Source: an uncultured Akkermansia sp. (lineage in GTDB: Bacteria > Verrucomicrobiota > Verrucomicrobiia > Verrucomicrobiales > Akkermansiaceae). Taken from it: DNA of 55,181 bases. A program made the translations under genes and the position numbers. The notes below the pieces were generated by a model. It made no database searches and had not been told where the DNA came from. It worked only from the letters and a program-made list of their open reading frames with translations. Within the stretch, counting starts at the first letter, position 1. The number at the start of each line of letters is the position of its first letter. Location of the stretch: positions 1 through 55,181 of the forward strand of contig CANRKR010000005.1 in NCBI GenBank assembly GCA_947631275.1. Reading direction: 5' to 3'. Of this stretch, positions 36,027-46,488 are shown piece after piece.

Positions 36027-38291
36027 ATGAAACCGTTTCTTTTCTCTATTATGCTGGCTCTCACCGCCTCTTCTCTTCCTGCAAAAACGGCACAGGAAAT
36101 CGCCGATACCCTCTCCAATCCAACTTTCAATGCCGAGCGCACTCAAATTGTGTTGCCTCAGGTCGAAGAGGGCGCCACGGTGGAACTCGCGGGGACAGAT
36201 TACGAGCAAATCATTACTGCGGAAGGCAAGGTGAACAGCGTTATCTCTGATGTGCCGGTGAAGGTGCTGCTGCGGGTGACTAAAGATGGACAGACGGCCT
36301 ATAGCAGAGATTTGGAGATCATCGTGCCGGGGAAGCCGAACACCGGCAACGCCAAACCCAGGGTCATTCCGGATATTCTGCAATGGCAGGGTGGGCAGGG
36401 CTTCTGGCAGCCCGGCAGGGAGATCAAGGTAAAATGGGGGGATCGCGCGCGCGCCGAAATTTTCCGGGCAGAACTGGAAAGCGTCGCTGGGCTGCCCGTG
36501 AGGCTGGTGGATTCCGAATCGACCGAGCAGGCGGATATCGTGCTGGGTGTGGAGGAAGGGAAAATGGCTCACCCCCAGTGGGGACCGGAGGGGTATCGGA
36601 TCGACGTTACTCCGGAGGGCATTTCTGCGGATGGCAACCTCTTCTGGGCTTCACGCACCATACTGCAGGCGCTGCGCAGTGGGAACGGAAGTATTCCCTG
36701 CGGCACCGCGGTGGATTTCCCCCGCTACAGCGTGCGCGGCATGCTTCTGGACATCGCGCGAACCCACTACACCCTCTCCGAGCTGCGCGAGGTCATCGAC
36801 ACAATGGCGTGGTTCAAGATGAACGACTTGCACCTCGTCATCAATAATAACTTCGTTTTCCATGAAACCTATGTGGATGCGGGGCGAGACCCCTTCAAGG
36901 AGAGCTATTCTTCTTTCCGTCTGGAGTCGTACATTCATGGTCAGGACGGAACTCCGCTCACTTCCGGGGATGTATCCTACACCAGGGGCGAGTTCCGCGC
37001 GCTCATCGATTATGCCCGTCAGCGTGGCGTGAACATTGTGCCGGAGCTGGATACACCGGGACACGCACTCGCCCTTACTCGCATGCGCCCGGACCTCATT
37101 TACAAGGGGCCCATGAAAAATCATGAAAAGCGTCGTTGTGAGATGCTGGATGCTGCCAATCCTGAAACTTTAAGTTTCGTGGAGCACTGCATGGACGAGT
37201 ATCTGCTGAAGGATGAGAAACTGGGGCGTCCTGTGTTTGATGGCTGTGTGGTGCACGTGGGAGCCGATGAATTTTTCGGCGATGCGGAAGATTATCGCAA
37301 GTACACGGATGGTTTGCTGCGCTACGTGCTGGGACGCGGCTACACCCCGCGCGTATGGGGCAGTCTGACTCGGAAGAAGGGAGAGACGCCCGTCGTGTCT
37401 CAGGGCGTGCAGATGAACCTCTGGAACACCAACTGGATGTCCGCATGGGAGGCGCTTGAACTTGGTTTCAATGTCATCAATAGCAACGATGTTTACCTCT
37501 ACTACGTGCCGTTTGCAAGTTACTACAACATGGACGAGAATCTGGCGTGGATCTACAATCACTGGCAGCCGAACATGATGTACCGTGAGCAGATACCTGC
37601 GGCGCATCCCCAGTTGCTCGGCGCTGCCTTTGCCGTGTGGAATGACGCGACCGACTTGCGTCACAACGGCTATGGGATGTATGATATCTGGCCGATGATT
37701 GATGACTCCCTCAACTCTCTTTCTCAAAAGATCTGGGGTTCATCCCAACTACCCGACTCTTATGACCAGCACTGCGAACTGGCGAAAAGTATCGGTGCTG
37801 CTCCCCTCACTAATCCCATGCACATCTGGCCCCGCCCGCGCAAGGTTGATTTGCGACCCCTTGCGCTTCCGCAGCAGGTTGGTCTGCCCGCTCTCGGTCC
37901 CTCCTACAAGCTCACTATTGAGCTGGAGCTGACAGAGGCCCCTCAGGGCGAAGAACAGGTTCTGCTCTCCTCCCCGGAAGGCGAATTCATCGCCGTCACG
38001 CGGGACGGGCGCATCGGCCTGCGCCGTGCGGATACCATGGAGTTTACATACGATGCCAGACTCCCCATTGGCAAGCGGGTGAAACTGGAGCTGATCGGCA
38101 CCCCCGGTGAAACCAGGCTCATCCTTGATGGCGTTCCGGTAGAGAAGATGCAACTGGATAACTACAAGAGCGCGGAAGAGGGTTTCCAGCCACGCACGAA
38201 GGACCTGTGCTGCAGTTTCATCCTTCCTTTGCAGACACTCGGTCGCAACTTTCACGGCAAGATTTATTCCGTTGCCGTGGAGCCCATGTGA
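36027..38291 (+). CDS. Secreted GH20 beta-N-acetylhexosaminidase
   Basis: A 754-residue glycosidase that would release terminal N-acetylglucosamine or N-acetylgalactosamine from host glycans, outside the cytoplasm. The signal peptide is MKPFLFSIMLALTASSLPAK. A family-20 N-terminal domain (about residues 120-225) precedes the TIM barrel, which starts at PRYSVRGMLLDIARTHY with MAWFKMNDLHLVINNN. VPELDTPGHALAL follows, and the catalytic Asp-Glu pair is in HVGADEFF (D414-E415). The last about 150 residues look like a laminin-G/concanavalin-type beta-sandwich. An earlier in-frame ATG (35982) is unlikely because it lies on the -10 box and precedes the signal. The gene's 3' end overlaps ogt by 28 bp tail to tail. 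Confidence 0.93.
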   Translation: MKPFLFSIMLALTASSLPAKTAQEIADTLSNPTFNAERTQIVLPQVEEGATVELAGTDYEQIITAEGKVNSVISDVPVKVLLRVTKDGQTAYSRDLEIIVPGKPNTGNAKPRVIPDILQWQGGQGFWQPGREIKVKWGDRARAEIFRAELESVAGLPVRLVDSESTEQADIVLGVEEGKMAHPQWGPEGYRIDVTPEGISADGNLFWASRTILQALRSGNGSIPCGTAVDFPRYSVRGMLLDIARTHYTLSELREVIDTMAWFKMNDLHLVINNNFVFHETYVDAGRDPFKESYSSFRLESYIHGQDGTPLTSGDVSYTRGEFRALIDYARQRGVNIVPELDTPGHALALTRMRPDLIYKGPMKNHEKRRCEMLDAANPETLSFVEHCMDEYLLKDEKLGRPVFDGCVVHVGADEFFGDAEDYRKYTDGLLRYVLGRGYTPRVWGSLTRKKGETPVVSQGVQMNLWNTNWMSAWEALELGFNVINSNDVYLYYVPFASYYNMDENLAWIYNHWQPNMMYREQIPAAHPQLLGAAFAVWNDATDLRHNGYGMYDIWPMIDDSLNSLSQKIWGSSQLPDSYDQHCELAKSIGAAPLTNPMHIWPRPRKVDLRPLALPQQVGLPALGPSYKLTIELELTEAPQGEEQVLLSSPEGEFIAVTRDGRIGLRRADTMEFTYDARLPIGKRVKLELIGTPGETRLILDGVPVEKMQLDNYKSAEEGFQPRTKDLCCSFILPLQTLGRNFHGKIYSVAVEPM

Positions 38292-38851
38292 GGGAAGAGC
38301 ATGGAAGCTGTGGAGCGGAGCTGAAATTTAGGAGTACGAAGCGCCTCGTACTTGCCTAGGAGCTGTTTTTTGCGCGCTTTGCCGGCGGCGTAGCCTGTCA
38401 GGGAGCCGTCGGCGCCTAGGACGCGGTGGCAGGGGATGAAGAGACAGAGGGGATTGCGACCCACAGCGCCGCCGACGGCCTGCGGGCAGGCGCGGATGCC
38501 GGATCGACGCAGGGCTGAGGAGAGAGAACCGTAGGTGGTCGTTGAACCGTAAGGGATGGTGCGCAGAAGATTCCAGACGGCGAGTTGGAACGGAGTGCCG
38601 CGCGGGTCGAGCGGAGGCATGGCGTTTTCTCCGGGTCTTTCACCGGCAAAGTAGGCGCCAATCCATGCCCGCGCCCGGCAGAGCAGGGGGGAATCGCGTC
38701 GCTCGGCGCGGGAAAGATCCCAGCCGCCGCCGAAATGCGCCTGCCCTTCAAACCACGCACCGACCAGAGCTTCTCCCGTAGCCGCGAGGAGCATGACACC
38801 CAGCGGGGTAGGGCAGTCTGCCAGCAGGAGTCCGGGTGCGTCGGCAGTCAT
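38264..38851 (-). CDS. ogt: Methylated-DNA-[protein]-cysteine S-methyltransferase
   Basis: A suicide repair protein that moves the alkyl group from O6-alkylguanine (and O4-alkylthymine) in DNA to its own Cys. The 195-residue length is close to Ogt. The N-terminal ribonuclease-H-like part is poorly conserved. The active-site domain shows GTPFQLAVWNLLRTIPYGSTTTYGSL, AVGGAVGRNPLCLFIPCHRV with the acceptor Cys in PCHRV, and GSLTGYAAGKARKKQLL. It lacks the Ada regulatory domain. It is convergent with the GH20 gene and lies 20 bp from the leuS stop on the same strand, so read-through from leuS is possible. Confidence 0.93.
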   Translation of the reverse strand: MTADAPGLLLADCPTPLGVMLLAATGEALVGAWFEGQAHFGGGWDLSRAERRDSPLLCRARAWIGAYFAGERPGENAMPPLDPRGTPFQLAVWNLLRTIPYGSTTTYGSLSSALRRSGIRACPQAVGGAVGRNPLCLFIPCHRVLGADGSLTGYAAGKARKKQLLGKYEALRTPKFQLRSTASMLFPHMGSTATE

Positions 38852-38871
38852 GCACGGATGTGAAATCGTCC

Positions 38872-41445
38872 TCAGGAAGCTACGACATTCACAAGGCGTC
38901 CCGGAACCACGATGACTTTGCGCACGGTAAGACCGGCGGTGAATTCCTGCACGCGCGGGGAAGCGAGGGCTGCCTGCTCCATTGCGACGCGGTCGGCATC
39001 CTTCGGCATTTGTAATTTGTCACGCAGTTTTCCGTTCACTTGCAGCACAATTTCCACAGTGTTTTCCACGAGGAAATCCGGGTTGAAGCCGGGCCAGTCT
39101 TGCAGGGCGAGCTGCGGCGTCGGCAGTTCGGTGAACTTTGTACGCAAGCGGCTGTACAATTCTTCCGTGATATGCGGAGCAAAGGGGTTGAGCACATGCA
39201 GGAGCCCCACATAATCCGCAACGCACACGCTCTCCGCACTCGTCATGGCGTTGGTGCATTCCATCATCTTGGAGATCGCGGTGTTGAAGCTCATGGCTTC
39301 GATGTCCTCCGTGACTTTTTTGATGGTACGGTGCAGCTCTTTGCGGGCGGGGGTGAGGCCGGTGTCCGCGGTTGTGAGCTTATCGGAAAGGGTCCAATTA
39401 CCCTCCTGATTCTCCACCATGGCGAGACGCCAGACGCGAGCGAGGAAGCGGCTGATGCCTTCCACTCCTTTGGTTGCCCAGGGTTTCACCTCCCTGAGCG
39501 GCCCCATGAACATCTCGTAAAGACGAATGGCGTCTGCGCCATATTCGCGTACGATGTCATCCGGGTTCACGACATTGCCGCGACTCTTGCTCATCTTCTG
39601 TCCATCTTCTCCAAGGATAAGCCCCTGGTTCACCAGCTTGTTGAAGGGCTCCGGGGTGGAGACGAGACCGTAATCGTAGAGTACCTTGTGCCAGAAACGC
39701 GCGTAGAGCAGGTGCAACACGGCGTGCTCAGTACCGCCCACGTACAGGTCCACTCCGCCGGGATTGCCCGTGGAGCTCATCCAGTATTTTTCCGCTTCCG
39801 GAGAGATGAATTGCGTGTCGTTATGCGGATCCAGGTAGCGCAGGTAGTACCAGCAGGAGCCAGCCCATTGCGGCATGGTGTTGGTTTCGCGTGTGAAGCG
39901 GTCAGAGTAGTGAATCCAATCTTCGGCTTTCACCAGCGGACCGCGTGGGTCGCCGCTCGGCTTGAAGTCTTTCATCTCCGGCTGGAGCAGGGGAAGCTCG
40001 CTCTCCGAGAGCGGGTGGTGCAACCCCGTCTCTTTGTCCCACAGGATGGGGAAGGGTTCTCCCCAGTACCGCTGGCGACTGAAGAGCCAGTCACGCAGTT
40101 TGTAATTGACTTTGCCGCGTCCGTTGCCCTCTTCCTCCAGCTTGCGGATCATAGCGGCCTTTGCCTCCAGTACGCTCAGACTATCAAGGTATTCGGAGTT
40201 GACCATCGTGCCATCATATCCACAGAAGTCCTGCCATGGCGTGGCAGGGTCGTCCGGCTGCACGACCTGGATGATCGGCAGACCGAATTTCGTGGCAAAT
40301 TCGTAGTCGCGTTCATCGTGAGCCGGTACCGCCATGATGGCTCCCGTGCCGTAGCCCGTGAGCACGTAGTCTGCGATCCAGACGGGCACTTCCTTGCCGT
40401 TCACCGGATTTACGGCATACGCTCCGGTGAACACGCCGGTCTTTTCTTTGGAAAGGTCAGTGCGTTCCAGATCGCTCTTTTCCGCGCAGACCGCTTTGTA
40501 CGCGCGCACGGCGTCCATCTGTTCCGGTGTGGCGATCTGCTCCACGAGTTCGTGTTCCGGAGAGAGCACCATGTACGTGGCGCCAAAGAGGGTGTCCGGG
40601 CGGGTGGTGTAAACGGTGATTTTGTGCTGCCCGCATGTGAAGACTACCTCTGCCCCGGTAGACTTGCCAATCCAGTTGCGCTGCAGCAGCTTAATGCTCT
40701 CCGGCCAGTCGAGGGTTTCCAGTTCATCAATGAGGCGCTCGGCATAGGCGGTGATGCGCAGCATCCATTGGCGCAGCTTGCGACGCTCAATCGTAAACCC
40801 TTTGCTGCGCCACTCTTCCGCCTCTTCATTGGCCAATACGGTTCCCATGTCCGGTGACCAATTGACCATGCCTTCCGCCACGTACGCCAGGCGCACGGCG
40901 TCAATTTGTTCGCGGGTCCATCCCTTCGATTCCAATTCGCTCACCGGGCGCGCTTTCTTGGCCGTCTCGTCGTAGTAAGAGTTGTAAAGGAGGAGGAAAA
41001 TCCACTGTGTCCAGCGCACATATTTCGGATCCGTGGTTGCGATTTCGCGATCCCAATCATACGAAAAACCGAGCATCTTGAGCTGGCGGCGGAAGTTGTC
41101 GATGTTAGCCGCCGTCGTCACCGCCGGGTGCTGTCCCGTCTTGATAGCGTATTGCTCCGCCGGCAGACCGAAGGAGTCCCATCCCATGGGATGCAGGACG
41201 TTGTACCCCCTGCGCCTCAGGTAGCGACTCACGATGTCCGTGGCGGTGTAGCCCTCCGGATGCCCTACATGCAGTCCCGCCCCGCTGGGGTACGGAAACA
41301 TGTCCAGGATATAACGCTTGGGCTTAGAGGCATCGAATCCCGGGTCACCGGGATTGCCCACGTGGAAGGTTTTTTGCTCATCCCAGACCTTCTGCCAGGC
41401 GGGCTCAAACTCATTGAACGGATACGGTTTTTTGCGATCTGCCAT
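38872..41445 (-). CDS. leuS: Leucyl-tRNA synthetase
   Basis: Charges tRNA-Leu with leucine, a class I synthetase of normal length (857 residues). The HIGH signature reads HVGHPEGY within [21 protein letters not shown]. The CP1 editing domain spans roughly residues 230-420 and includes [19 protein letters not shown] and [20 protein letters not shown] is present as [18 protein letters not shown], followed by the anticodon-binding helical region and the C-terminal domain ending [16 protein letters not shown] promoter lies 10 nt before the start. The cognate tRNA-Leu(UAA) is in the same window but far away. Confidence 0.98.
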   Translation of the reverse strand: MADRKKPYPFNEFEPAWQKVWDEQKTFHVGNPGDPGFDASKPKRYILDMFPYPSGAGLHVGHPEGYTATDIVSRYLRRRGYNVLHPMGWDSFGLPAEQYAIKTGQHPAVTTAANIDNFRRQLKMLGFSYDWDREIATTDPKYVRWTQWIFLLLYNSYYDETAKKARPVSELESKGWTREQIDAVRLAYVAEGMVNWSPDMGTVLANEEAEEWRSKGFTIERRKLRQWMLRITAYAERLIDELETLDWPESIKLLQRNWIGKSTGAEVVFTCGQHKITVYTTRPDTLFGATYMVLSPEHELVEQIATPEQMDAVRAYKAVCAEKSDLERTDLSKEKTGVFTGAYAVNPVNGKEVPVWIADYVLTGYGTGAIMAVPAHDERDYEFATKFGLPIIQVVQPDDPATPWQDFCGYDGTMVNSEYLDSLSVLEAKAAMIRKLEEEGNGRGKVNYKLRDWLFSRQRYWGEPFPILWDKETGLHHPLSESELPLLQPEMKDFKPSGDPRGPLVKAEDWIHYSDRFTRETNTMPQWAGSCWYYLRYLDPHNDTQFISPEAEKYWMSSTGNPGGVDLYVGGTEHAVLHLLYARFWHKVLYDYGLVSTPEPFNKLVNQGLILGEDGQKMSKSRGNVVNPDDIVREYGADAIRLYEMFMGPLREVKPWATKGVEGISRFLARVWRLAMVENQEGNWTLSDKLTTADTGLTPARKELHRTIKKVTEDIEAMSFNTAISKMMECTNAMTSAESVCVADYVGLLHVLNPFAPHITEELYSRLRTKFTELPTPQLALQDWPGFNPDFLVENTVEIVLQVNGKLRDKLQMPKDADRVAMEQAALASPRVQEFTAGLTVRKVIVVPGRLVNVVAS

Positions 41446-41455
41446 GTTGCGCGCG

Positions 41456-41484
41456 AGTGTACGCCACTACGCCCGCAAAATCAA
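41456..41484 (-). promoter_or_regulatory. leuS promoter, very short leader
   Basis: On the minus strand: TTGATT (41484-41479), 17 bp, TACACT (41461-41456), then 10 nt to the ATG at 41445. The expected leader is only a few nucleotides. Confidence 0.65.
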
Positions 41485-41597
41485 GCCCAATTACGCACTT
41501 CAAACAACGAAACACGAAAGAGGGAAAGCAAAAAATCAGACCCCTTCTGCCTGCAAATACTCCGAAGTATCCATTTGCTCCATTTCAGGGAAGCAAC

Positions 41598-42221
41598 CTA
41601 CTTTTCGTCTTTGCTTTTTTTGCTCTCTTTGCTCTCCTTCTTGGGCTTTTGTTTGATGAGTTTTTTCCACTGCCAGACGAGGCCAATGCCACCGTCTTCA
41701 ATGAGTTGTCCCTTAGCATTGACGAAAGTAGCATGGGGAATTCCTCGTACCTCCACGAACCCGGGAAGCCCCTTGCCTTCCTCCCGCATCACGCCGGGGA
41801 AGGGGGCCTCGAAGGTCTTGAGGTAATTCTCTGCGCCTTCTTTTGTCCTGTCCCATCCGCAAAGGATAATTTCCACCTTATCCTTTTTCATCTCCGGGTA
41901 AATCTTGACGATGTTCGGCATTGCTTTGATGCAGTGTGGGCACCAACTGGCAGATTGCAGATAAAAGAAGAATTTGGCTTTCTTGTCGGGTTCGGCGTTG
42001 AAGACATCCATCTCGCTGAGGGAGCTCATCACAGACTTCTTTTTCTTTGAGGTTGCCTTTTTCTTCTTTGCGGACTTGGAGGAGTCACCAGAATCGTTGG
42101 CTTCAGACTCACCGGATCCGGTGTTAGTCGGAGTGTCAGTATCATCTTGTGCCGGGGCTGTTACGCAGATGCACAGCGCCAGTAACAGCACCTTGCTGAG
42201 TGTGGTGAGCGTCTCTTTCAT
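41598..42221 (-). CDS. Secreted thioredoxin-like protein
   Basis: A 207-residue exported protein. The signal peptide is MKETLTTLSKVLLLALCICV (then TAPAQ). A low-complexity acidic then Lys/Ser-rich linker covers residues 26-65. The thioredoxin fold begins at AKFFFYLQSASWCPHCIKAMP with a WCPHC active site. RGIPHATFVNAKGQL carries the cis-proline loop (IPHA), and the protein ends in a Lys-rich tail. CPHC is the DsbA-like form of the redox motif, while the overall fold is TlpA/thioredoxin-like. It probably reduces or oxidises disulfides in the periplasm; partners are unknown. The gene has its own promoter overlapping the stop of the fucosidase gene. Confidence 0.82.
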   Translation of the reverse strand: MKETLTTLSKVLLLALCICVTAPAQDDTDTPTNTGSGESEANDSGDSSKSAKKKKATSKKKKSVMSSLSEMDVFNAEPDKKAKFFFYLQSASWCPHCIKAMPNIVKIYPEMKKDKVEIILCGWDRTKEGAENYLKTFEAPFPGVMREEGKGLPGFVEVRGIPHATFVNAKGQLIEDGGIGLVWQWKKLIKQKPKKESKESKKSKDEK

Positions 42222-42232
42222 GTCAACTTCGT

Positions 42233-42261
42233 TGTGTATCGTATTTGACTGAATAAGTCAA
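42233..42261 (-). promoter_or_regulatory. Promoter of the thioredoxin-like gene with an overlapping palindrome
   Basis: On the minus strand: TTGACT (42261-42256), 17 bp, TACACA (42238-42233), 11 nt before the ATG. TTGACT-5 nt-AGTCAA forms an inverted repeat over the -35 box that could bind a regulator. Confidence 0.5.
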
Positions 42262-44753
42262 TCAGAATGTTTCGTCTGTTTCGTTTTTTTATTCTTCTTA
42301 GCAGTTGTCAGGGGTTTTGCCATCGCGCTCTTCTCTTCTCCATTCACAAGGAGGGTGACCGGTTTTTCCGGTGTGGCAGAATAAACCGTGTAGTTTTCGA
42401 CTTTTCCATCCTTCCAGGAGAAATCCAGAGTGATATTTCCCCGGGCGCGCAGACCCTTTACCGACCCATCCTTCCATTCTTTCGGCAAAGCCGGCAGCAG
42501 TTCGATGATGCCGTCATGACTTTGCAGCAGCATTTCGGCAATCGCTGCGGTCATGCCGTATGTACCGTCCATCTGCATGGGAGGATGCGTGGCAAGGAAA
42601 TTGTAGAGGATGTTGAACCGCAACAGGCTGCTCACCATTTCATGAGCATGCTCACCATCATGGAAACGCGCATAGAGGGCGGCGCGCCAGGGCCAGGTCC
42701 AGCTGCGGCGATTGTCCCCGCTGTTGCCGCGTAGTTCCAAGCTCTTCGCTGCAGCTTTCATCAGTTCCGGTGTCGACCGCGCTGTGATAGTCGATCCCGG
42801 GTACACACCGATGAGGTGGGAGGTGTGGCGGTGACCTGTAACCATATCCGGGCGATCAATGATCCACTCTTGCAGGTAGCCCCCTTCCGCCACGCGATTG
42901 CCTACGAGACGTTGCTTTTTGTCTTGCAATGTTTTCGCCCATGCTTTGTCCGCCTTAAGAATTTTTGCCGCCTGGGTAGTGAAACCGAAGAGTTCGCGAA
43001 TGAGCTGTTGATCATGCATGACGCCATCTTCCACGGGGCCATGCTCGTGAGACCATCCTTTGGGCGCAACGAGTGAACCTGCTTCAATTTCCTTGAGTTC
43101 AGGATGCTGTTCCGGATCAAGAGGTTTATTACCGGATTCAAGCCCCTTGCCGCCGGCGCCGACTACTTTGAGGCGGTCTTCCCAAAATTGCGAGACATTT
43201 TTGAAGACGGGGTAGGCCTGTTTTTTGAGGAATTTTGTGTTCTGGGTGAAGAGGTAATGCTCCCACATGTGCAGGGCGTACCATGCATTCACCGGCATAT
43301 TCCATTGGGTCCAGCCGCCGGCGCCCCAGGGATTCTGTGAGACTCGAGTAGTCCATCCTCTCGTCTGTTCCCCGAATTCTTTCCTCGTGGTTTCCGCCAA
43401 TGGTTCCTGCATCACGTAGATGAAATCCATCAATGGCTCATGGCACTCCGAAAGATTGGCCACTTCCGCTCCCCAATAACACATTTGCACGTTGATGTTC
43501 GTATGGTAGTCGCAGGCCCAGGGAGCGTGTACCATGATATTCCATATGCCCTGCAGATTCATGGGTAAATTTCCAGGTCGTGATCCGCTGATGAGCATGT
43601 AGCGTCCAAAATGGAAGAGCAAGGCTTCCAATTCCGGATCAGTCTGATCTTTTTTGTAGGCCTCGAGGCGTTCGTTGATGGGCATGCTTTTGCGATCCTC
43701 AGGCGTGCCTGAGTCGAACCGCAGCGCAACGCGGTTGAACAAGGAGCGATAATCCTTGACGTGGCGCTTGTGAAGAGTAGCGAGATCAATCTTGCGAGCG
43801 GCGGCAAGCGTACGGGCGTTGCGTTTGTCCGGCGTTTCGCCTTTCCAGCCCGACTTGGGATCCATTTTGTAATCCGTTGCGAGGGAGATGAGCACGGTGA
43901 ACTTTGTCGCGTCTCGCACTTTGAGATAGGGCGCTTTTGTGCCGTCATACACAGGATGTTGTCCACTTCCTTTCCCTTCATAAGTGACTTCGAATTTCGC
44001 ACGCGGACCACTTATGGAACAGGTTCCATCTTCAGTCAGCACGAGGATTCGACCCTCAAACTTTTCACCATTCGCCAATGTGCCGGACATGATGAATTCA
44101 TTCGTCCCCACCTTGGCATATTTCACCGTATGGAAGGGGAGCAGGGCGATGTCTGCATTGAGTTTTCCCGGTTGATCAACTTTGGCGCTGTACACGATAA
44201 CATCATCCGGTTTACTGGTGAATGACATGCGCTCGTGTCTGATAAGCTCATCGCCGCGCTTTTCCGTGTAAGAGACACGCGCTGTAGCGTCTTTCAGATC
44301 AAGGCTACGCTCAAAATCGCTGATTTCTCCCGGAGTGTCGTAGCGTACAAAAAGCTGGGCGAAAGGTTGGTAGCTGCCGAATTCTTCCTGATTTGACAGG
44401 GGACCGTAGGCGTACCCCGAGCCGTTGTTTGCGGTGTTTGGTCCGCCCGTCCAAAGGCTCACCTCATTCAGCACAAGGCAGTCCAGAGGCTGACCATCGT
44501 AGAGAGTGGCGCCAATGCGACCATTGCCGATGGCCAGGGTGCGACTTTCCCATGTTCCATAATTGGCGGTGTTGCTTTTGCTACGGGCTGCATCGTCCTT
44601 ATTCCACGGCAGGTTGGGGGCGTCCACAGGTCCAGGTTCTCGATACCAGAGGGTGAGGTCGCGGTCTTGTCCTTCAGCCGCAGCCGGAGCAGGAAGCATC
44701 CAAGTGAGCAAAGGAAAAAGGAGGGAGGTTATCAGAAGGCGGGTTGTATTCAC
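42258..44753 (-). CDS. Secreted GH95 alpha-L-fucosidase-type glycoside hydrolase
   Basis: An 831-residue enzyme expected to remove alpha-1,2-linked fucose from glycans such as mucin O-glycans. It starts with GTG and has a signal peptide (MNTTRLLITSLLFPLLTWML, then PAPAAAE). The N-terminal beta-domain has TLAIGNGRIGATLYDGQPLDCLVLNE. The (alpha/alpha)6 barrel carries YHTNINVQMCYWGAEV with the two Asn that assist catalysis, the acid in SHEHGPVEDGVMHDQQ, and MDGTYGMTAAIAEMLLQSHDG with the catalytic-site Asp. By family knowledge these correspond to the AfcA active site. It lies 15 bp after recN on the same strand and may be partly co-transcribed. With the GH20 enzyme it supports a mucin-using lifestyle. 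Confidence 0.93.
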   Translation of the reverse strand: MNTTRLLITSLLFPLLTWMLPAPAAAEGQDRDLTLWYREPGPVDAPNLPWNKDDAARSKSNTANYGTWESRTLAIGNGRIGATLYDGQPLDCLVLNEVSLWTGGPNTANNGSGYAYGPLSNQEEFGSYQPFAQLFVRYDTPGEISDFERSLDLKDATARVSYTEKRGDELIRHERMSFTSKPDDVIVYSAKVDQPGKLNADIALLPFHTVKYAKVGTNEFIMSGTLANGEKFEGRILVLTEDGTCSISGPRAKFEVTYEGKGSGQHPVYDGTKAPYLKVRDATKFTVLISLATDYKMDPKSGWKGETPDKRNARTLAAARKIDLATLHKRHVKDYRSLFNRVALRFDSGTPEDRKSMPINERLEAYKKDQTDPELEALLFHFGRYMLISGSRPGNLPMNLQGIWNIMVHAPWACDYHTNINVQMCYWGAEVANLSECHEPLMDFIYVMQEPLAETTRKEFGEQTRGWTTRVSQNPWGAGGWTQWNMPVNAWYALHMWEHYLFTQNTKFLKKQAYPVFKNVSQFWEDRLKVVGAGGKGLESGNKPLDPEQHPELKEIEAGSLVAPKGWSHEHGPVEDGVMHDQQLIRELFGFTTQAAKILKADKAWAKTLQDKKQRLVGNRVAEGGYLQEWIIDRPDMVTGHRHTSHLIGVYPGSTITARSTPELMKAAAKSLELRGNSGDNRRSWTWPWRAALYARFHDGEHAHEMVSSLLRFNILYNFLATHPPMQMDGTYGMTAAIAEMLLQSHDGIIELLPALPKEWKDGSVKGLRARGNITLDFSWKDGKVENYTVYSATPEKPVTLLVNGEEKSAMAKPLTTAKKNKKTKQTKHSD

Positions 44754-44768
44754 GAGATAGGGGATTGA

Positions 44769-46421
44769 TCAATTCTTAAGCAAACTGCGAGCGTGTGCTT
44801 CAGCAGCCGGTCCGCTGCTGCCGAGCATTCGAACGAGTTCCGCGATGCGCGTTTTCTCACGGAGTTCAACGAGCCGCGATACGCTGCGGCCCTGCTCGAT
44901 TTCTTTCGAGATAAGATAGTGGTGTGCAGCCAGAGCTGCTACTTGTGGGAAGTGTGTGATGGCGATAACTTGGCGGTCGCGCCCGAGCTCCTGCATTTTC
45001 TTCCCCACGGCGCGGGCGATTTCGCCGCCCACGTTGGCATCGATTTCATCGAAGATGAGCAGGGGAGTGTCGTCCTGCTTCGCCAGTGCGCTCTTGAGCG
45101 CAAGCATTACGCGAGCCAGCTCGCCGCCGGAAGCGATTTGACGCAGCGGTTTCAGCGGTTCACCGGGATTGGGACCAAAGAGGAACTCGACATTTTCTGC
45201 TCCGTGGGGTCCGGGTTCCGCCGATGGTTCAAGTTCCACGCGGAAGAGCGCCTGCCGAAAACCGAGATGCTCTGCGTGTGTGAGGAATGTTTTTTCCAGC
45301 TTTGTTATGGCCTTGCGACGTTTGAAGCTCAGCTTGTTCGCCGCGGCAGTAAGTTCTTCTTTTCGTGCTTTTACGTTCTGTTCGAGCTCTGCGAGTCGTT
45401 CATCGCGGCGTTCCATTCCATCCAGCTTTTCACGACAGGTTTGCAGATGCGCCATGATGCTCTCGTAGTCCGAGCCGTATTTCCGGCGCAGCGTGTCCAA
45501 CTGAGCGATGCGCTCTTCCAGCTTCGCGAGCTGCTCGGGATCACTTTCAAGGGAATCCAGGTAATCCTGTGCAGAGGCCGTCACTTCGTCCAGATTTGCC
45601 ACGGCTTCTTCCAGTGGTTGAAGCCACCTTGCGCAGGAACCATCCATCCGTTCCAGTTCTCGCGCTTGTCGCACTGCTCGCCGCAGGATATCCAGCGCCG
45701 AGCCGTCGCCGCCATCCAGCAGAGCGGGCAGGGGGGCTGCCGTGTCGCGCAGGCGACCGGCATTTCTTGCACGCTGCCAACGTTCCTCCAGGGTTTGAAC
45801 CTCTTCCGCCGTGAATTCGGCGGTCTCGATTTCGGCAATCTGGTGGCGCAGAAAGTCGAGTTCGCGCTCGTTGGCGGCTTCGCTCTGAGCAAGTTCTCTG
45901 TACTCCTTCGCCGCTTGCTGCCAGGCGTGGTAGACCTGCGTGTACGCGCCTACTTCTTCCGATGCCTCTGCAAACGCGTCCAGTAGCGCAAGCTGCCTTT
46001 CGCGGTTCGTAAGGCCCCGGGCGGAATCCGGATGATGCATGTCCACGAGACCGCTGCTGATCCGGCGCAGGAGGGAGAGGGTGACGGGCGAGTTGTTGAT
46101 GAATTGGCGATTGCCGGTAGGAGTGATGATGCGGCGGATGATCAGTTCTCCCTGTTCGCAGGGCGGCGCGCCGGCTTCCTCAAGCTGCGCGTTGATGTCC
46201 TCCGGGCGCGGCAGTTGGAAGAGAGCTTCCAGCGTGCATTGCGTTTCTCCGCTTCGGATGCAAGTCTTGTCCGCCCGATCTCCCAGGACCAGTGAAATGC
46301 CGCCTATGATGACCGACTTGCCCGCGCCGGTTTCGCCGGTGATGCTCAGAAATCCCGCACCCGGCTCCCATACCAGCTCATCGACGAGAGCCAGGTTGCG
46401 TATCTTGAGCAGCGCGAGCAT
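44769..46421 (-). CDS. recN: DNA repair protein RecN
   Basis: An SMC-like ATPase acting early in double-strand break repair. The start at 46421 (MLALLKIRNL) gives 550 residues, the normal size. The alternative ATG at 46442 would lie only 2 nt from the -10 box. Walker A is GETGAGKS (residues 29-36), and a coiled-coil middle follows (about residues 150-360). The C-terminal half has the signature ASGGELARVMLALK and Walker B LLIFDEIDANVGGEIA, then QVIAITHFPQVAA. It is divergent from the MBL hydrolase gene. No LexA-type box was recognised. Confidence 0.97.
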   Translation of the reverse strand: MLALLKIRNLALVDELVWEPGAGFLSITGETGAGKSVIIGGISLVLGDRADKTCIRSGETQCTLEALFQLPRPEDINAQLEEAGAPPCEQGELIIRRIITPTGNRQFINNSPVTLSLLRRISSGLVDMHHPDSARGLTNRERQLALLDAFAEASEEVGAYTQVYHAWQQAAKEYRELAQSEAANERELDFLRHQIAEIETAEFTAEEVQTLEERWQRARNAGRLRDTAAPLPALLDGGDGSALDILRRAVRQARELERMDGSCARWLQPLEEAVANLDEVTASAQDYLDSLESDPEQLAKLEERIAQLDTLRRKYGSDYESIMAHLQTCREKLDGMERRDERLAELEQNVKARKEELTAAANKLSFKRRKAITKLEKTFLTHAEHLGFRQALFRVELEPSAEPGPHGAENVEFLFGPNPGEPLKPLRQIASGGELARVMLALKSALAKQDDTPLLIFDEIDANVGGEIARAVGKKMQELGRDRQVIAITHFPQVAALAAHHYLISKEIEQGRSVSRLVELREKTRIAELVRMLGSSGPAAEAHARSLLKN

Positions 46422-46444
46422 AATTTGCTTTCCGTTGGGCATCC

Positions 46445-46472
46445 ATTATGCCATAATACCGCCGGAAAGCAA
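46445..46472 (-). promoter_or_regulatory. recN promoter
   Basis: On the minus strand: TTGCTT (46472-46467), 16 bp, CATAAT (46450-46445). It supports the start at 46421, giving a leader of roughly 16 nt. Confidence 0.5.
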
Positions 46473-46488
46473 TCCTCAATGTTAGCGT

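Noticed and set aside
38264..38291. 28-bp tail-to-tail overlap of GH20 and ogt genes, same length as the overlap at 47238-47265
   Set aside because: Both gene ends are normal for their families. The equal length appears to be coincidence in a compact genome.
39040..40857. Plus-strand frame of 605 codons opposite leuS
   Set aside because: leuS is complete with HIGH, editing and KMSKS segments. The antisense frame has no recognisable feature.
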